A stretch of 64,000 nucleotides of DNA, from positions 4,764,346 to 4,828,345 of the forward strand of contig JAVLUZ010000143.1 of the NCBI GenBank assembly GCA_036768485.1, in the 5' to 3' direction. Shown here piece by piece: positions 12,651-25,524 of the stretch. The notes under the pieces are model-generated. The model was given only the letters and a program-made list of their open reading frames with translations. It had not been told where the DNA came from and searched no databases. The DNA comes from Mermis nigrescens (lineage: Eukaryota; Nematoda; Enoplea; Mermithida; Mermithidae). The position numbers and the translations under genes are program-made. Position 1 is the first letter of the stretch. Every line of letters begins with the position of its first letter.

Positions 12651-13560
12651 CCCAACTTTTTGTTAGCAAAAAATAGTAGTTATTCCTATCTTTGTCAGTG
12701 TTGTAGCGAATGTCATTAGGTACTGCTTCCATCTTAGCAATTTATACTTGCATTGTGTATGAATTATATTCCGACTCCGCGCGTTTGCAATATTATTTAG
12801 CTGAAGTTCGAAGCAGCATTATTTTCTGTGCTCAAGCTGGAATTCACTTATCGCTTCTGATCGTTGCTTACTTCGACCATGATGCAACTTCAACAAATAA
12901 TCTCACGTTTTGTCATTTTACTTCTCGCTGACTCTTATTTAGTCCGATAAAGTTGACTGCCCGCAGCAATGCACTGGCTAATGGACCTAAGAAACACGCA
13001 TTTCAAAGTAAAATGCATGCGTCGTTCAAGTGGATATTTCTTTACAGTTGGGTAGATTGCGTAGCAAACGGGGCGCAATGATTTTCGCCCAATCGCTATG
13101 ATTGAAGATAGCTAAATACATATACATATGTGGAAAATTTCTTGCATGTTATTGCGTGCTTGTTTCAGTAAATTTTAAAATGATATTTATCACATTGCGT
13201 GTATGAATAATGTTGGTAAGCACTAACGTAGTAGGTACGACAAGGTAGGTACTGGATCTAGGATTTTCACCCTAACTTTTACAAAAACCACCAAAAACAT
13301 GTCAAAAATTTGCTCTTTGCACAAAAACGCGTTTTTTACGCTTTTTGTGTGGTCTATACTTTTATCTATACATATTCTATTTTATTGTTTTTTTGAATTT
13401 AAGAAAAATATTATGTTTTTGCAAGGCTCTAGGTCAAAAGTTCATATGCAGTGTTTACTTACATACACAGAATGCACAGAAGATTTTAGTCGGATTCGTA
13501 AATCTGATATTACGCGGATATTACAATCAACATTTATAAAGACATCACGTCTCAACAATG
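12651..13560. other. Gene-free stretch
   Basis: A 73-codon frame at 12710-12931 is hydrophobic in part, but has no splice sites or homology I recognise. The remainder is AT-rich. Confidence 0.4.
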
Positions 13561-15000
13561 GTCTGATGACAAATTAACATTAGGTGTAAAACAGTTTACA
13601 CCACTGTTGTGTAAAAAAATGTGTCTAACCGACTTCTCACACTTGAATCCTTAAAAATTTCTAGTCATAAGGAAAAAATTAGGTTTCCGCAAGGCTCTAA
13701 AACGAAGATTAATATGTAGTGTAAACGATATGTTAACACCTAGTGTAAAAAAGATTTTAGTCAGAATCGTAATTTTAATATTGCTTCGATATTACGACCA
13801 ACTTTTATGAAAATAGTAAGTCTCCATAATGTCGTAAGGATAAATTAACATTGGTTTAAACCACTTTACTGAACTGTTGAGTGTAAACATACGCGCCAAA
13901 ATTGCGTATCGAATTTGGTTTCAGGTTCATTTACAGACTTGAGAATCATGTCCCTGACTCATAACCGGAGAAGCTGGCAGAAAGAAACAAGACAGAAACC
14001 TGTTTAAAGCACCTCATTCTTGACTTTACACTCGCTTAATATTGGTTTAGACATACGCGATTCGCTATGACATACACCCCATATAAGGCACTTTATTTTT
14101 ATTCTATTGGACCTATCCTGACTTCTGAAAGGAGAAAGTGGCGAACAAAACCCAAACAAAGACATATTTTCCATCATTCAGAACATTGTAAACTTTAAAA
14201 ATCCGTACCGTATTCCCCATTGAGTGTAAAGAAATTCGGTTTGGTACAGTTTGTAGCTTTTGAGTCGTAGTACGTTTCTATGTGCAAAAATTCTGTTGCA
14301 AAAATTATTTGATATGATTTACCAATCAAAATTGGGGAAAAAACGTGTTTTTTCGCCCATTTTTCACGTCTGATTTCGAACTTTACACCACCATAAATAA
14401 CTCAATATTGCGTTTTTTTAAATGCGGTTTGCTGCGATGTGTAGCCCCTGAGAGGCACTTTATTACTGCTGTATTTAATTTACCCTGACTCATAAGCGGA
14501 AAAATTTGGCAGAGAAATCTTAGTTAAAATCCGTTTTTTACATTATCCACTAGAGTGTAAACTTTAAACCCCAGGATCTAACTCACCATAGAGCGTAGAA
14601 GACTTTGCTTATATGCAGAATGTAGCCCTTGATCCGCTCTACATTTCTGTCAGAAAACATTTTAAAAAACTCATAACCGGAGTTAGTATCAGACATAAGC
14701 AGGTTGAAAACTCGACCAAAAAGTGCTTTTTCACCCCCAGATTTTCGCACTCTTTACACTGCCATTCGAGAACTAATGCGAATTTCAAAAAACAAAAAAA
14801 TGCTGTTCTGTAAAATTCATCCCTCTATAATCCTATGCTGATTAATTGTTCGAGTCATCAATACTCAGTTGCCCACATGCCGCAGTAAAAAGGTCCCAAA
14901 ATTTGCCCTATGTTATAACGTTACACAAAAACTTTACACCTTCTTTACACAGTCAGTTTTGAGTTTCAAGAAAAACAAAAAAACACGGGCAGCGAATTTT
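13561..15000. repeat. Diverged repeat region rich in TTTACAC
   Basis: Many spaced copies of tttacac/gtgtaaa, with recurring phrases like ctcataaccggag (near 13960, 14490 and 14670) and tgactcataa. Spacing is irregular, so this looks like a decayed self-similar element, not a regular satellite. A similar texture occurs at 21660-22280. Confidence 0.45.
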
Positions 15001-15308
15001 TTTATTATCTTTCTTTTAAAAAAACCGCACCTTCCAGAAGTGTCCCGTTATAGCTGTAGGGGGGTGCACAGGTGTTAGGGGTACCCAAGTATATTATAGG
15101 TACGCGCTAACGCGCTACCTAAGCTAAGTAATACATATGTAGGTCACCTACATGTTTGCATTATTTCATTCCAAATGACAACTTTTCGCGATTTATGCAA
15201 ATGGACTCTCGAATTCTTTTGGGATGCTTAAGTTCTTAGATTTTTTAGTAGATCACTTTGCATCAGTAAGTGCTACCTACCTGAGATTACATAATGTTCT
15301 AGCCTTCA

Positions 15309-15475
15309 AAGTCTGTTTCACATAAAACTTCATGCAGAAATTTTAAGAATTTTCTTCGACAGTAAGTCGAGGGTTACGATAATTATATATCCGATCAATG
15401 CTATAATCGCAATCTATCAGCTTTATATTGGCAGAATTTTAAAATTTATGACTGAACTTGGGCGAAATAGACTCC
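15309..15475. mobile_element. P1 palindromic MITE, diverged copy
   Basis: Same order of segments as the other P1 copies (gtctgtttcacat, ttacgataattatat, caatgctataatcgcaatct), with both ends eroded. Confidence 0.75.
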
Positions 15476-15540
15476 TACTAATGAGCGTTGGATAGCAAAG
15501 TGTTTTGAAGTTAATTTTGATCAAAATATAAGAGCAACAT

Positions 15541-15715
15541 TATGTTTCACATGACCTTGCGTCTTTACCTACCAGTTTTCAGATGTTAAAAACAAACATC
15601 CTTTGTAATTGCGTTGACTTATGTAATCTATGTACATTTAACGTAAATAGTATACCTATGCTGTCAGTTTATGCTAACAAAAAGTCATAAGAAAAGCGCA
15701 AGGTTATGTGAAATA
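15541..15715. mobile_element. Small inverted-repeat element
   Basis: Ends TTTCACATGACCTTGCG and its near complement CGCAAGGTTATGTGAAA enclose AT-rich DNA. No coding capacity. Confidence 0.55.
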
Positions 15716-15746
15716 CTGTCACCAGCAGGTGGATACTGCACATGTA

Positions 15747-16658
15747 CCGTCAACTGGGGTTACATTGCCACGTTTTTCGGCTTTTTCTCAGTATAACTTA
15801 TGATGTAATAGTTTTTGGATACTGTAATTTTGCCAAAACATAAAGAGCGAGTTGTTGAATGTATTCCATACAATTATTTTACTCAAACAGGCTACAACAA
15901 CGAATAATTTACACAAAAGTGGTATGGCAAAGTTTGACCTTGAAGTGGGGTAAATTTGCCACTCCCTGAACAGATTCAAAAATACACTGTTGCAGGCAGA
16001 ACAAAAATCGCCTATACTTTGTGCGGTACAATCTTGTACAAAGATCGCTCCAAAAATCTTTGTACAAGCCTCAAAATCTTTGTCACATACAAAAAAATTT
16101 AAGCCTAGGCAATATTAGTTTTGATGACAGATTGCCCATATTTCTATTCAGAGACTGAAGAGCACGATTCAAAACTCTTGTCAGTGCTTAAACATAAATT
16201 AAATCCTTTATTTTGATGAGTTTTCGAGTTTAACAATAGGGTAAAACAATTTTTCATTTTACGATAGGTTGCGGGGGAACATTGCCAACCGATTTTTCTG
16301 AAAACTTTATATACAACAAAATATGAAAAAGACACATTTTCTGGATGCAAAATATCTCTAGTTTCGATAAGCCTAAACAAGAAAAACAATCTGTTTCAGG
16401 TTTCCGAGTGGCCTGAACACTTATGAGTTGATAAAAACTTGCTAAAAAATGATAGCCCTCACAAAAACGAGAATAGACACACGAAGAACTTAAAGAATCC
16501 ATTCTTTCTTTGTTACCAGATGAATAATACAGTAATAAATCGAAAACAACAAAAAATAGCGCACCACACATGACCTGCGACAATGAAAGCAGTCTGCAAT
16601 AAACAAACCTTGATCGCCAAAATTGCCCCATACTCGGCAAAGAAACCACAGTTGACGG
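15747..16658. mobile_element. Tc1/mariner-like MITE (CCGTCAACTG ends)
   Basis: Inverted ends CCGTCAACTGGGGTTACAT and CCACAGTTGACGG, directly flanked by TA on both sides (15745-15746, 16659-16660), the typical Tc1/mariner target. About 912 bp. The 131-codon minus frame at 16254-16649 crosses it but shows no transposase motif. Confidence 0.75.
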
Positions 16659-16718
16659 TACGTGTACGTGAAGTGAGGTTTTAGGAATCCCTAGTAGATG
16701 TGCAGCATGGTCGATCTA

Positions 16719-16925
16719 TAGTCTGTTTCACACAATTTAGGCATAAATTTTAAAAACTGTGTCTGACAATATGCCGACAGTACCCGTGAGCTTACTTTCG
16801 AAAAATTCTAAAAAAATTTAAATTTTAATTATTGTCGGAGAAATTTTATTTTAAGAAAAATTTTCGTCGGCTTACTTTCGAAAAAATTCTTAGAATTTAT
16901 GCCCAAACTTGTGTGAAACAGACCA
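16719..16925. mobile_element. P1 palindromic MITE
   Basis: Ends TAGTCTGTTTCACAC and GTGTGAAACAGACCA with TA at each side. This copy is longer than the rest (207 bp), with extra gcttactttcg repeats inside. Confidence 0.85.
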
Positions 16926-17438
16926 TAGCGGGAGAGTCATTTAGTGAGTATTGGGCCAAAATAATCTAAAATATTGGTATAAATGCAAAAATATCATTAA
17001 AAATACGTCAGTTTTCAACAGTTTCTGCGCAATTTAAATAACCTGCGAAGAAAATTTTCGATTTTCATCCATTTTAGACCTTCATTTTGCCTCTCCACAG
17101 AAAATTTCCAATTAATGTATTCTGGGGGTTGACCTTTCAAACCCCCTCCCCGAGTGCATGATGACGCTCGTCTAGACCGCCAGAATGTCATTTTCTGAAA
17201 AAAATGGGACAGACGAAAAATAAAAACCGATGGAAATGAAAAATTTTTCGAAAGTGCTCGAAATTAACCAAAGCTGTAGATTATTATAATTTTAATGCTA
17301 TTTTCGCATTTGCACCAGTTTTTGTTGTAATTTGGTAACCAAATGATACCATTGTTTACTCGATGCTCCAGAACGTAAAACAAGACAGCGGCGTGATTAG
17401 ATTGAATTTAATTCGCATGCTAAGTATTCTTGGTACTA
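16926..17438. other. Gene-free stretch with R3 fragment
   Basis: An R3-like fragment covers about 17000-17165. No gene. Confidence 0.45.
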
Positions 17439-17580
17439 TAGTGCGTTTCAAATAAATTCGTGCATAAAGTCTAAGAATTTACATCGACAGTAGGGTTACG
17501 ATAATTATATATCAGATCAATGCTGCAATCGCAATCTGTCAGCTTATTGTCGGAGATGTTTTAAAATTTATGACCGAAGT
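17439..17580. mobile_element. P1 palindromic MITE, right end lost
   Basis: Left end TAGTGCGTTTCAAAT after TA. The right end breaks off at an R4 copy that follows at once. Confidence 0.75.
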
Positions 17581-17584
17581 TCCG

Positions 17585-17905
17585 CGACACCCCCCCTTGA
17601 AATTATTGATTTTTCGTAAAAGTTGCAGAAAGTGTGCCCTTTTAAGCGTTTTCAGCTAATTTTTGGCTCAAAAATCTCAATTTTTCGGCGCTTCGCGCCT
17701 TATACACATTTTTTGACTACATTTTGTTAAATTTACTCAATTTTTTATAATGTATTCGAGAATTTTTTTACGTTTTCATGTTATAGAAAGAACGAGCATT
17801 GTCGGAACGTCAAAAAACAGTCTTTTCGACGTGTACCCTTCGCTTTTTAGCCTAAAAAGGCACATTTTAAAATTTTTTTGGGCCTGACTCCCTACATGTA
17901 TGGTA
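17585..17905 (+). mobile_element. R4 repeat copy
   Basis: Shares text with other R4 copies (ttttcagctaatttttggctc, the hairpin ggcgcttcgcgcc at about 17687, gacgtgtaccc). Ends not intact. Confidence 0.65.
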
Positions 17906-18149
17906 CCTACATATGTATCCTATCACAGAATATTAATAGAAGGAGAAATAAAACAATGAATAAGTTAAAGAGATGGACACAAACATACCTAATGATAAAT
18001 TCTTTTATCAAATAAAAGAAAAATTGTTTACGAATTGCTGGCTAGCAATAAGCTAAGGCATCAAGGTTCATAGTGCATATGCCTGTAGATACATGTGTAA
18101 CAAACGTATACACAGAAGCAGTAAATCAAGTTTTTCACTCGTTGATTTA

Positions 18150-18315
18150 AAGTTTGTTTCACATAAGTTTGTGCATGAATTTTGAGAATTTTTTTCGAAA
18201 GTAAGCCGACGGATTACGATAATTACATATCAAATCAATGCTATAATCGCAATCTGTCGGCTTATTGTCGAACATGTTTTTAAAATCTATGCCCAAACTT
18301 GTGAGAAACAGACAA
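18150..18315. mobile_element. P1 palindromic MITE
   Basis: AAGTTTGTTTCACAT at the left and GAGAAACAGACAA at the right, with TA on both sides (18148-18149, 18316-18317). Confidence 0.85.
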
Positions 18316-19446
18316 TAGCTCAATCATCCAAATATTTGCATTTTATAAACAAATTATCATATCACAATATTCAAAGAGAATTAATGAGCGCATAAGACGA
18401 AAAGATGATATCTTTTATTTACTTTGATAAAAAGTTGTTATAAAAGTCTATCCTTCCATTCCCACGTTCTTCCGTTCCCTCTAATAGAACTGATTTTTCG
18501 GCATCCAAAGCATGTTTCAAATGATTTAAGCTTATTCTCAAATTTTTGCCAACAGAGAGTATATATAAATTTCGATGTAAGATGTTAAATAAGCAGGACA
18601 TTTATTTAAATAAATAATGATTTTGGGGTAAATACCGCTCCCCGTTTTTTCGTAATTTGAGAACAAGGCTTCCTTTAAAAAATCCTTAATTGAATAAGCG
18701 CTCGCGTAGAACGTTAATTGAAATATATACTAACGGAAAACTAGTCGAAAACTTCGAAAGGTAAGGAACATAAAATTGAACGTCATTGTCCGAACGGGTA
18801 AAACAACGAAAAGGTAACTACAATAAAATACGCACTACGTTCATACAGCAACACTTGCATAAGTCGAGTGAATGGTAAACATACATGCAACAGGGGATAA
18901 AACTCCCACCTGAAGTCGACCCCTAATCTTCATCAAGGTTGATTTTAACCCCCTCCCCAATTTTTTAGCATAAAGTAATATTTTTGTCATTTCAGCCCAA
19001 AATAGACGATATTCATCCGAATATGTGGTGGGGGTCTAGAATGTTTGGGGAGCTACCCTCAGAATGGGAAGATGGGAAATTTTTGGAGAAAATGAAGCAA
19101 ATGAAGGCCAAAAATGGACGAAAATCAAAAAATTTCTTCAAAAATGTCCTAAAATTTACCACAAACATGTAACCGTAGTTTTAAAAATATTTGAGCACTC
19201 ATATTAATTTTTGAGGCCATTTTGGCCCAAAGAAAGCTCAATTTTTGACCTCTTAGAGCAGCTGACATCCCAGATCGGCCATACTGTGCATTTAAGGTCT
19301 GGAGCTACCTCCCGAGAATCTGAAAGAGCACCCCCTCAAAAATCGATATACCCCAAAATCGAATTTTTGTTGCTATTGTTAGCGATTTTGCCCCATCGGA
19401 CACCATAATTTGGTTGCTTCCCATGTATGCTTTCAACCCCTACACC
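18316..19446. other. Gene-free stretch with R3 and R1-like pieces
   Basis: 18950-19290 is an R3 copy (cggccatactgtgcatttaag at its right part). 19330-19430 is an R1-like fragment ending gcttcccatgtatg. No exon recognised. Confidence 0.45.
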
Positions 19447-19683
19447 ACACGTAGGCGTAGAGAAGTGGTTAGGGGTATGTACCCTCCAGAAGGCCAAATA
19501 TCCCCAAAATTCAATTTTCAAATTTTTTTTGTTTTATTCGCAATTTTTTGATGCCAATAGATAGTGCTCGATGAGAAACGTTGAAAAACGGTGTTTTTGC
19601 CACACCACCATTTTAAGACCATTTTTGACCGTTGAAATATCTTGCACCCCCAGAATTCTGGTACTGTCCACCTTCACCCATAA
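19447..19683 (-). mobile_element. Decayed R1 copy
   Basis: Contains the R1 core (gatgccaatagatagtgctc, cgttgaaaaacggtg), with altered ends (cacgtaggcgtag, ctgtccaccttc). It lies directly downstream of the candidate exon at 19733-19955. Confidence 0.6.
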
Positions 19684-19732
19684 TTTTGAGCCATTGACGC
19701 TAAAAAGTCGTAGCAACGAAATTTTTGGCAAT

Positions 19733-19955
19733 TCAGCGATTTTGCAACAGTAAGTCTTCCGTTTCCTCCTCTTTGATCGTAATGGATTCACATCTAAAAT
19801 CCAATGAATTTATGCTACCAACCCCTACAGCAGCTCTGTTTCGGACGGATTCGCGCCCTCCGGCAGGCGGTGCCGAAATTTCACCGTCAGCGGTGATTTT
19901 GCACGGGTCGTCTTCGACTAATGTTTGCATGGTTCCTAACGGCGTGTCGTCTTTA
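19733..19955 (-). CDS. Candidate 3'-terminal exon of an unrecognised gene
   Basis: On the minus strand a pyrimidine-rich acceptor (tttgttttgcag) precedes an open frame of about 73 residues ending in TGA at 19733. It would begin with the last base of a split codon. The peptide KDDTPLGTMQTLVEDDP ... ITIKEEETEDLLLQNR is acidic, with an IKEEE segment resembling a sumoylation motif of nuclear proteins. GC content and codon use are higher than in the surroundings, as in the proven exons further right. I recognise no family and found no upstream exon. The plus-strand frame over the same bases looks less protein-like. It could also be a pseudogene fragment. Confidence 0.35.
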
Positions 19956-19959
19956 CTGC

Positions 19960-20989
<1,030 letters not shown>

Positions 20990-21374
20990 AGATTCACAAG
21001 GGTTTATTTTAAATATTTGTGCACTTTATCAATGAAATATCTATTTTTTCCAGCTAATAACCCAAATATCCAATCTCTGAGCCCTAAATGCATATCAACT
21101 ATGTATGAGCGCTCAAGCCCTCACACCCAAAGCTAAAGTGACAAAATTCATTGCAGAGAAAATAATAAAAAACGAGGCGGAAAAACGATAAAAACGTAAT
21201 TTTTTTCTGCTAAATGCGATAGTAGCTATCATGCAATTATGAATATAATTTTTGGGAGTGACTCGCCAAAAACAGGGAGCGTAAATAATTTGACTTCGAC
21301 TAGACTCTGTCCGTCATCACAGGTAGCGCGTGGCCACCTTTTTTCTAATGTTCATCTCAGCAAGTGCGTATTTT

Positions 21375-21586
21375 GGATCTAGTATACAATTTACCCGCCA
21401 TCGTTTTTTAGCCGATTCAAATAAGCTACAGTGACCAAACTTTACACAAAAATTATCAAACACGTTCTGATTCGCATCAATAAAAATAGTGTTGGTCACT
21501 GTAGCTTATTTGAATCTACAGTGTTGGTCACTGTAGCTTATTTGAATCGGCTAAAAACGGTGGCGGGTAAATTGTATACTAGATCC
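21375..21586. mobile_element. Hairpin MITE with perfect 8-bp target duplication
   Basis: Ends GGATCTAGTATAC and GTATACTAGATCC; the arms stay nearly perfect for about 65 bases and include gattcaaataagctacagtg. The target 8-mer cgtatttt flanks both sides (21367-21374, 21587-21594). The inner part of the right arm is duplicated (ggtcactgtagcttatttga twice). Confidence 0.85.
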
Positions 21587-21599
21587 CGTATTTTATGTC

Positions 21600-22526
21600 C
21601 CCCCTTACAACAACAACGGCACATACCTAGGAGGTGCGGTTTTTTACAAGATGGATAGTAAAAAATATAACTTGGTATTTTTTATTTGTTTACACTTAAT
21701 ACCGCGTCAGTAATGGAAGTGTAAAGTGTAAAACACAAATTCAAATGATTTGCGGACGGACAATTTTTTTTAAAATGTTGGCCATAATTTGGAGATTACG
21801 AATCTGCTTTTAAAATTTCTTTACACTAAAAATTTCTTTCTTTTTAACGCAATATTTCTTGATCTGTGATCGTTTTAGTGCAAAAGGTTCGAGGCGAAAA
21901 ACGAAATTTCTTCAGCTATTCCGCTAAGTAGGCGGAACTTGCTGATTATGCTTAAAATGTGCCCTGACTTAAGCGTTACACATCTCACTTTAATTTGTTT
22001 TTATACACCAAATATTGCCTTATTAGTGCAGGTGTAAAGTTTACACTGGAAAACTCTTTTCTGCCCAGAGCACTGCAGATGGCAAATTTTTTTAATGTTC
22101 TCTGTATATAACGTCAGAATAACGAATCTGACCTTCAAATTCTTCTACAGCCGGTGATTTTTGAACTGTGAAGATGTGAAGTATCAATTATGCAATGTTT
22201 TCTAAGACCAATAGTTCTAAAGTGTTAAAATCCGCTATGGCGAGTGTTCGCGTAAAGTGTATATCACGTCATTCTTGCGCACAGTGGAAAAAGGTTAAAG
22301 AATTCGAATTTTTTGAATACGGCTTTTTCCATTTAAAAAAAGTTTTATACGCTAAACCATGAAACTTTAAGCGAATTATTGGTCTATTCAAATTGAGTAA
22401 GCTGCAGACTTCTTGGTTTTATCGTTTTGTGAAATTCCAGATCTAGGTTTACCATTTTATTTTAGGGTCAGTATTTAATGTTGTAATATCCCTTGCTGGA
22501 AATAACTATATTTTGTGTGTGCATTA
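21600..22526. other. Gene-free, TTTACAC-rich stretch
   Basis: 21660-22280 resembles 13561-15000 in its repeated gtgtaaa/tttacac phrases. No exon recognised. Confidence 0.4.
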
Positions 22527-22958
22527 AGGCCCGTTCGCACGGCGGCAACTAGCGGCAACCGGCCACCGGCAACCTGGTGGCCGGTGGCTGGCTGCCGCAG
22601 GTTGCTAGCACAAAATGACACGGCAACCAGCCACCGGCAGCCTGGTGGCTGGTGGCCGGTCGCCGCAGGTTGCTAGCGAAAAATGGCAGGCATGGCAACC
22701 AGGTTCTGGTGGCCGGTGGCCGCTGGTTTCCGGGCTAAATTACGCGGCAACCTGCAGAAACCTACCGTTTTGGTTGCCGCCGGTGGATCGAGCAATGCTC
22801 GATTTTTCGGTGGCAACCTGCTATGTTTAGCACTCGCCTGCACTATTTTACATTGCTATCGAGTTTTCTGCTAGTGTTTATTAGCAAAGTGTGAAGAAAA
22901 TCAATAATTATTTAGGTAGGTACTCTTTTTCAATTAAAGTCAATTTATATATTTGATT

Positions 22959-23458
22959 CACTGGCGGATTTAGAGGAGGGCGGAGGAGGAGCGGCCGCCC
23001 CTGTCGTCAAAAAATATTTGTTCGCAATTAAGAATAGATGTCTACTTTCGATGATTTTAGCCGTTTTTATCATAATTTTTCAAATTTTTATTAAATTTCA
23101 AGGATAGTACTCATTAATGACATTTACTGACTCTATTGGCATTCTTAAAGACTTAAATTTACGTCAGAAGAGTAGTTTTTGTACAGAACAAGGATTTTGT
23201 AGCTCCTACAATGATTTCTCGATTTTTTCAGCGACTTGTGTTGATTTCTGCATAATTTTGCGAGTTTTTTATACAAAAACTGGAAAATTTCGAAAAGTTT
23301 TTACTTTTTTTGCATCGAAAATTAATTCTACATATCAACAGATGGCAAAAAACCGGTACTTAGGGCATAATATACGATTCTTTGGACAATGTTTGACACT
23401 GCTAGGAAAATTTTGGGTTCCTGCCCTCCCCTGTCAGAAAATCCTGGATCCGCCACTG
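22959..23458. mobile_element. hAT-like MITE nested in the Harbinger element
   Basis: Exactly 500 bp with ends CACTGGCGGATTTAGAGG and the complement of CAGTGGCGGATCCAGGAT, a common hAT end type. The target duplication atttgatt is perfect (22951-22958, 23459-23466). The same family is at 29083-29831. Confidence 0.9.
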
Positions 23459-23705
23459 ATTTGATTCGTGTGCTATGCTTCGCTGTCACCTCTACTGAGT
23501 CATGCTTCTTTTATTTCGATTATTGCCGAGTGTCGAAACGATTTTTGCACTCAAAAAAGGTTTGACAAAAATTAAGATTAAAAAATGCGCATGAATCTTA
23601 TTTCGATTCTTCCGGACATTTCACTCGCGTTAATTTGTGAATGTATGAACTCTGAACACGCTTAGGTATGCGCGAGTTTTTGATAATTATTGAAGTAAAT
23701 GATTA

Positions 23706-23998
23706 CCTGTGGCTAAAAACCGAAGGGTGACAGCTGGTTTTTCCGTAGCAGGAATTGCTTTCCTCATATTAGTATCGTTCCGTTGCACAGGAGGCGAAAT
23801 AAGCTTAACCAAAAATTCAAATGTGTCGACCTTCATTCGTAGAATTCGGCAATTTTAATTCAGCAATAAGTTGATTAAAAAACCGTTTTTCTGCCGCTCT
23901 GCAATATAATTTTTAACCCAAATCCGCCGTGATTTTGGATCATTTTCAAATAATTCATGATAGCCGTACAATAACAACGCTGCCTTCGCTTGAGCCAT
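23706..23998 (-). pseudogene. PIF/Harbinger transposase, N-terminal remnant
   Basis: Minus-strand frames from an ATG at 23998 read MAQAKAALLLYGYHELF, then RRIWVKNYIAERQKNG, matching the RRxxWVxP..RxxxG start region of Harbinger transposases. After a frame break near 23870 the reading continues with a segment ending NMRKAIPATEKPAVTLRFLA, matching the conserved NxRxxIxxxERLAVTLRFLATG block of the same family. The downstream DDE catalytic part is absent and stops follow at about 23690. So the copy is dead, but it identifies its carrier element (22527-24242). Confidence 0.8.
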
Positions 23999-24249
23999 AT
24001 CGTGCTAAAATGGCATAGTTACCTATTTTCTGCAGGTTGCCTAGCTGAGTTGCCACCACCAGGTTGACACTCGTGTGAATGAGGTTGCTGCCGGCAGCAA
24101 CCGGCCACCAGCCACCAAGTTGCCGTTGGCCGGTGGCTGCTAGTTGCCGCCTTATTTTGCGCTAGCAACCTGCGGCAACCGGCCACCGTCCACCAGTTGC
24201 CAGTGGCTAGTGGCCGTTAGTTGCCGCCGTGTGAATTGGCCTTTATACA

Positions 24250-24953
24250 AACCTTTCTGAAATATCATTCGCGTAGTTTTCACAAAGCTTGATCACATGC
24301 AAATCACTTCGTAATAATAATAAGTCTCATGCCCGTCTTCATCAAGCCGATTCCAATATTTATTCCATGTTTAAATCCAAGCAAATTTATGTCTCTTCAT
24401 TTTTGGAAATGTGTGCGGTTCATAAATTTTCTTGAATTGTTTGCATTTGCTGGCGCATCGACTGGAATGTTTATTCTTCGTGCGTTGGTCCATTGCGTGC
24501 GGTTTTTTTGCGGTCAACACATTATCGCGATGGTTTTACACACTGACGTGTTTGATGCCAGCGTGCTTGTCGGTTGCTGTTTCTGTCGATGCAGGATTCC
24601 ACTTTTATTCGGCTAGTACGTCATTCAATTAGCGTGGATTTTTATTCAATAAATTTTCTGTCCACCATTGTGATCTTTCCTTCAATGCTAACATTTGCAA
24701 TTGAAGCTAGAATGAATTGAAAAAACTAAAAACTGTTGCGCTTAATCTTTGCTTCTGTAAACTCTGGATTTGACTGTCCTCGAGCGTTTCTGGTTTGAAA
24801 TACATTAAGATAATGTTTACGCTAATTTTTAAATCGATCCGATGGGCAGGCACTTTTCCGTAAGTTTTTCCTCTCTTGAAAGTAGCTTAGATTGTTTTTT
24901 TGCAATGAGGATGCAACGTTCAAGAACAGAATTTATGCTAATAAAAAGTAGAA
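24250..24953. other. Gene-free stretch
   Basis: Two overlapping plus frames at 24329-24632 have no recognised content or splice context. AT-rich otherwise. Confidence 0.4.
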
Positions 24954-25521
24954 TACTAGCAAGAGAAATGCTCCGATGGAGCAAAGAAGTTGAATATACT
25001 TGGATTTCTTCATTGTAAAGGATGTTAAAGGAGGGGACTAGGGAAAAATTCCCTATGCGCGCAAAAGCCATAAGCATTTGCTAAACAGTTAGACTTCCGT
25101 TAAACAACGTAAAAATCAAAATATATTCTGCGGCCTATGCCTGTTTTTGCAGCCTGAATTAAGTTGGCCATAGAGGTGTTAAGTTTCCTCCGACATTCTT
25201 TTTTCCATCAGAAAATTGTGGAAGGTAAAGGTTTCGCGAAATAGATTATAAATCGTCTATTTAACACATATGAAGGTTTTTAATGCTCCTTTGCGAAACA
25301 GTATAAAATGTTTTGTGACTAAACCTTGATTTTTCACAGGCCGCAGAATATACTTTGATTTTTCCGTTGTTTAGAGGAAGTCTAACTGTTAAGCACATGC
25401 TTATGGCTTTTGCGCGCATAGGGAATTTTTTCCTAGTCCCCTCCTTTTACATCCTCAACAATGAAGAAATCCAAGTATATTCACCTTTTTTGCACCATCG
25501 GAGCATTTTCTCTTGCTCGTA
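24954..25521. mobile_element. Foldback element, short copy
   Basis: Arms of about 184 bp (24954-25137 and 25338-25521) are inverted repeats, with the same end text as the 1300-bp copy at 11351-12650 (tactagcaag, tgctccgatgga, gcggcct). The centre of about 200 bp is unrelated to the centre of the larger copy. Confidence 0.85.
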
Positions 25522-25524
25522 TTT

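Larger units (their letters stand above)
22527..24242. mobile_element. PIF/Harbinger-like DNA transposon, decayed
   Basis: Inverted ends AGGCCCGTTCGCACGGCGGC and its near complement, with TTA on both sides (22524-22526, 24243-24245), the target of PIF/Harbinger elements. Both ends carry long GC-rich arrays of ccggccaccggcaacctg and complement (22545-22800, 24040-24230). The inside holds a transposase fragment on the minus strand (23706-23998) and a nested hAT element (22959-23458). Confidence 0.8.

Noticed and set aside
12710..12931. 73-codon partly hydrophobic frame
   Set aside because: Resembles a membrane segment, but lies in repeat-derived DNA without splice support.
16254..16649. 131-codon minus frame
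   Set aside because: Lies inside the CCGTCAACTG mariner-like MITE and shows no transposase or other motif.
24329..24632. Overlapping plus frames of 66 and 95 codons
   Set aside because: Two shifted frames both open, no domain; looks like chance in a low-stop region.
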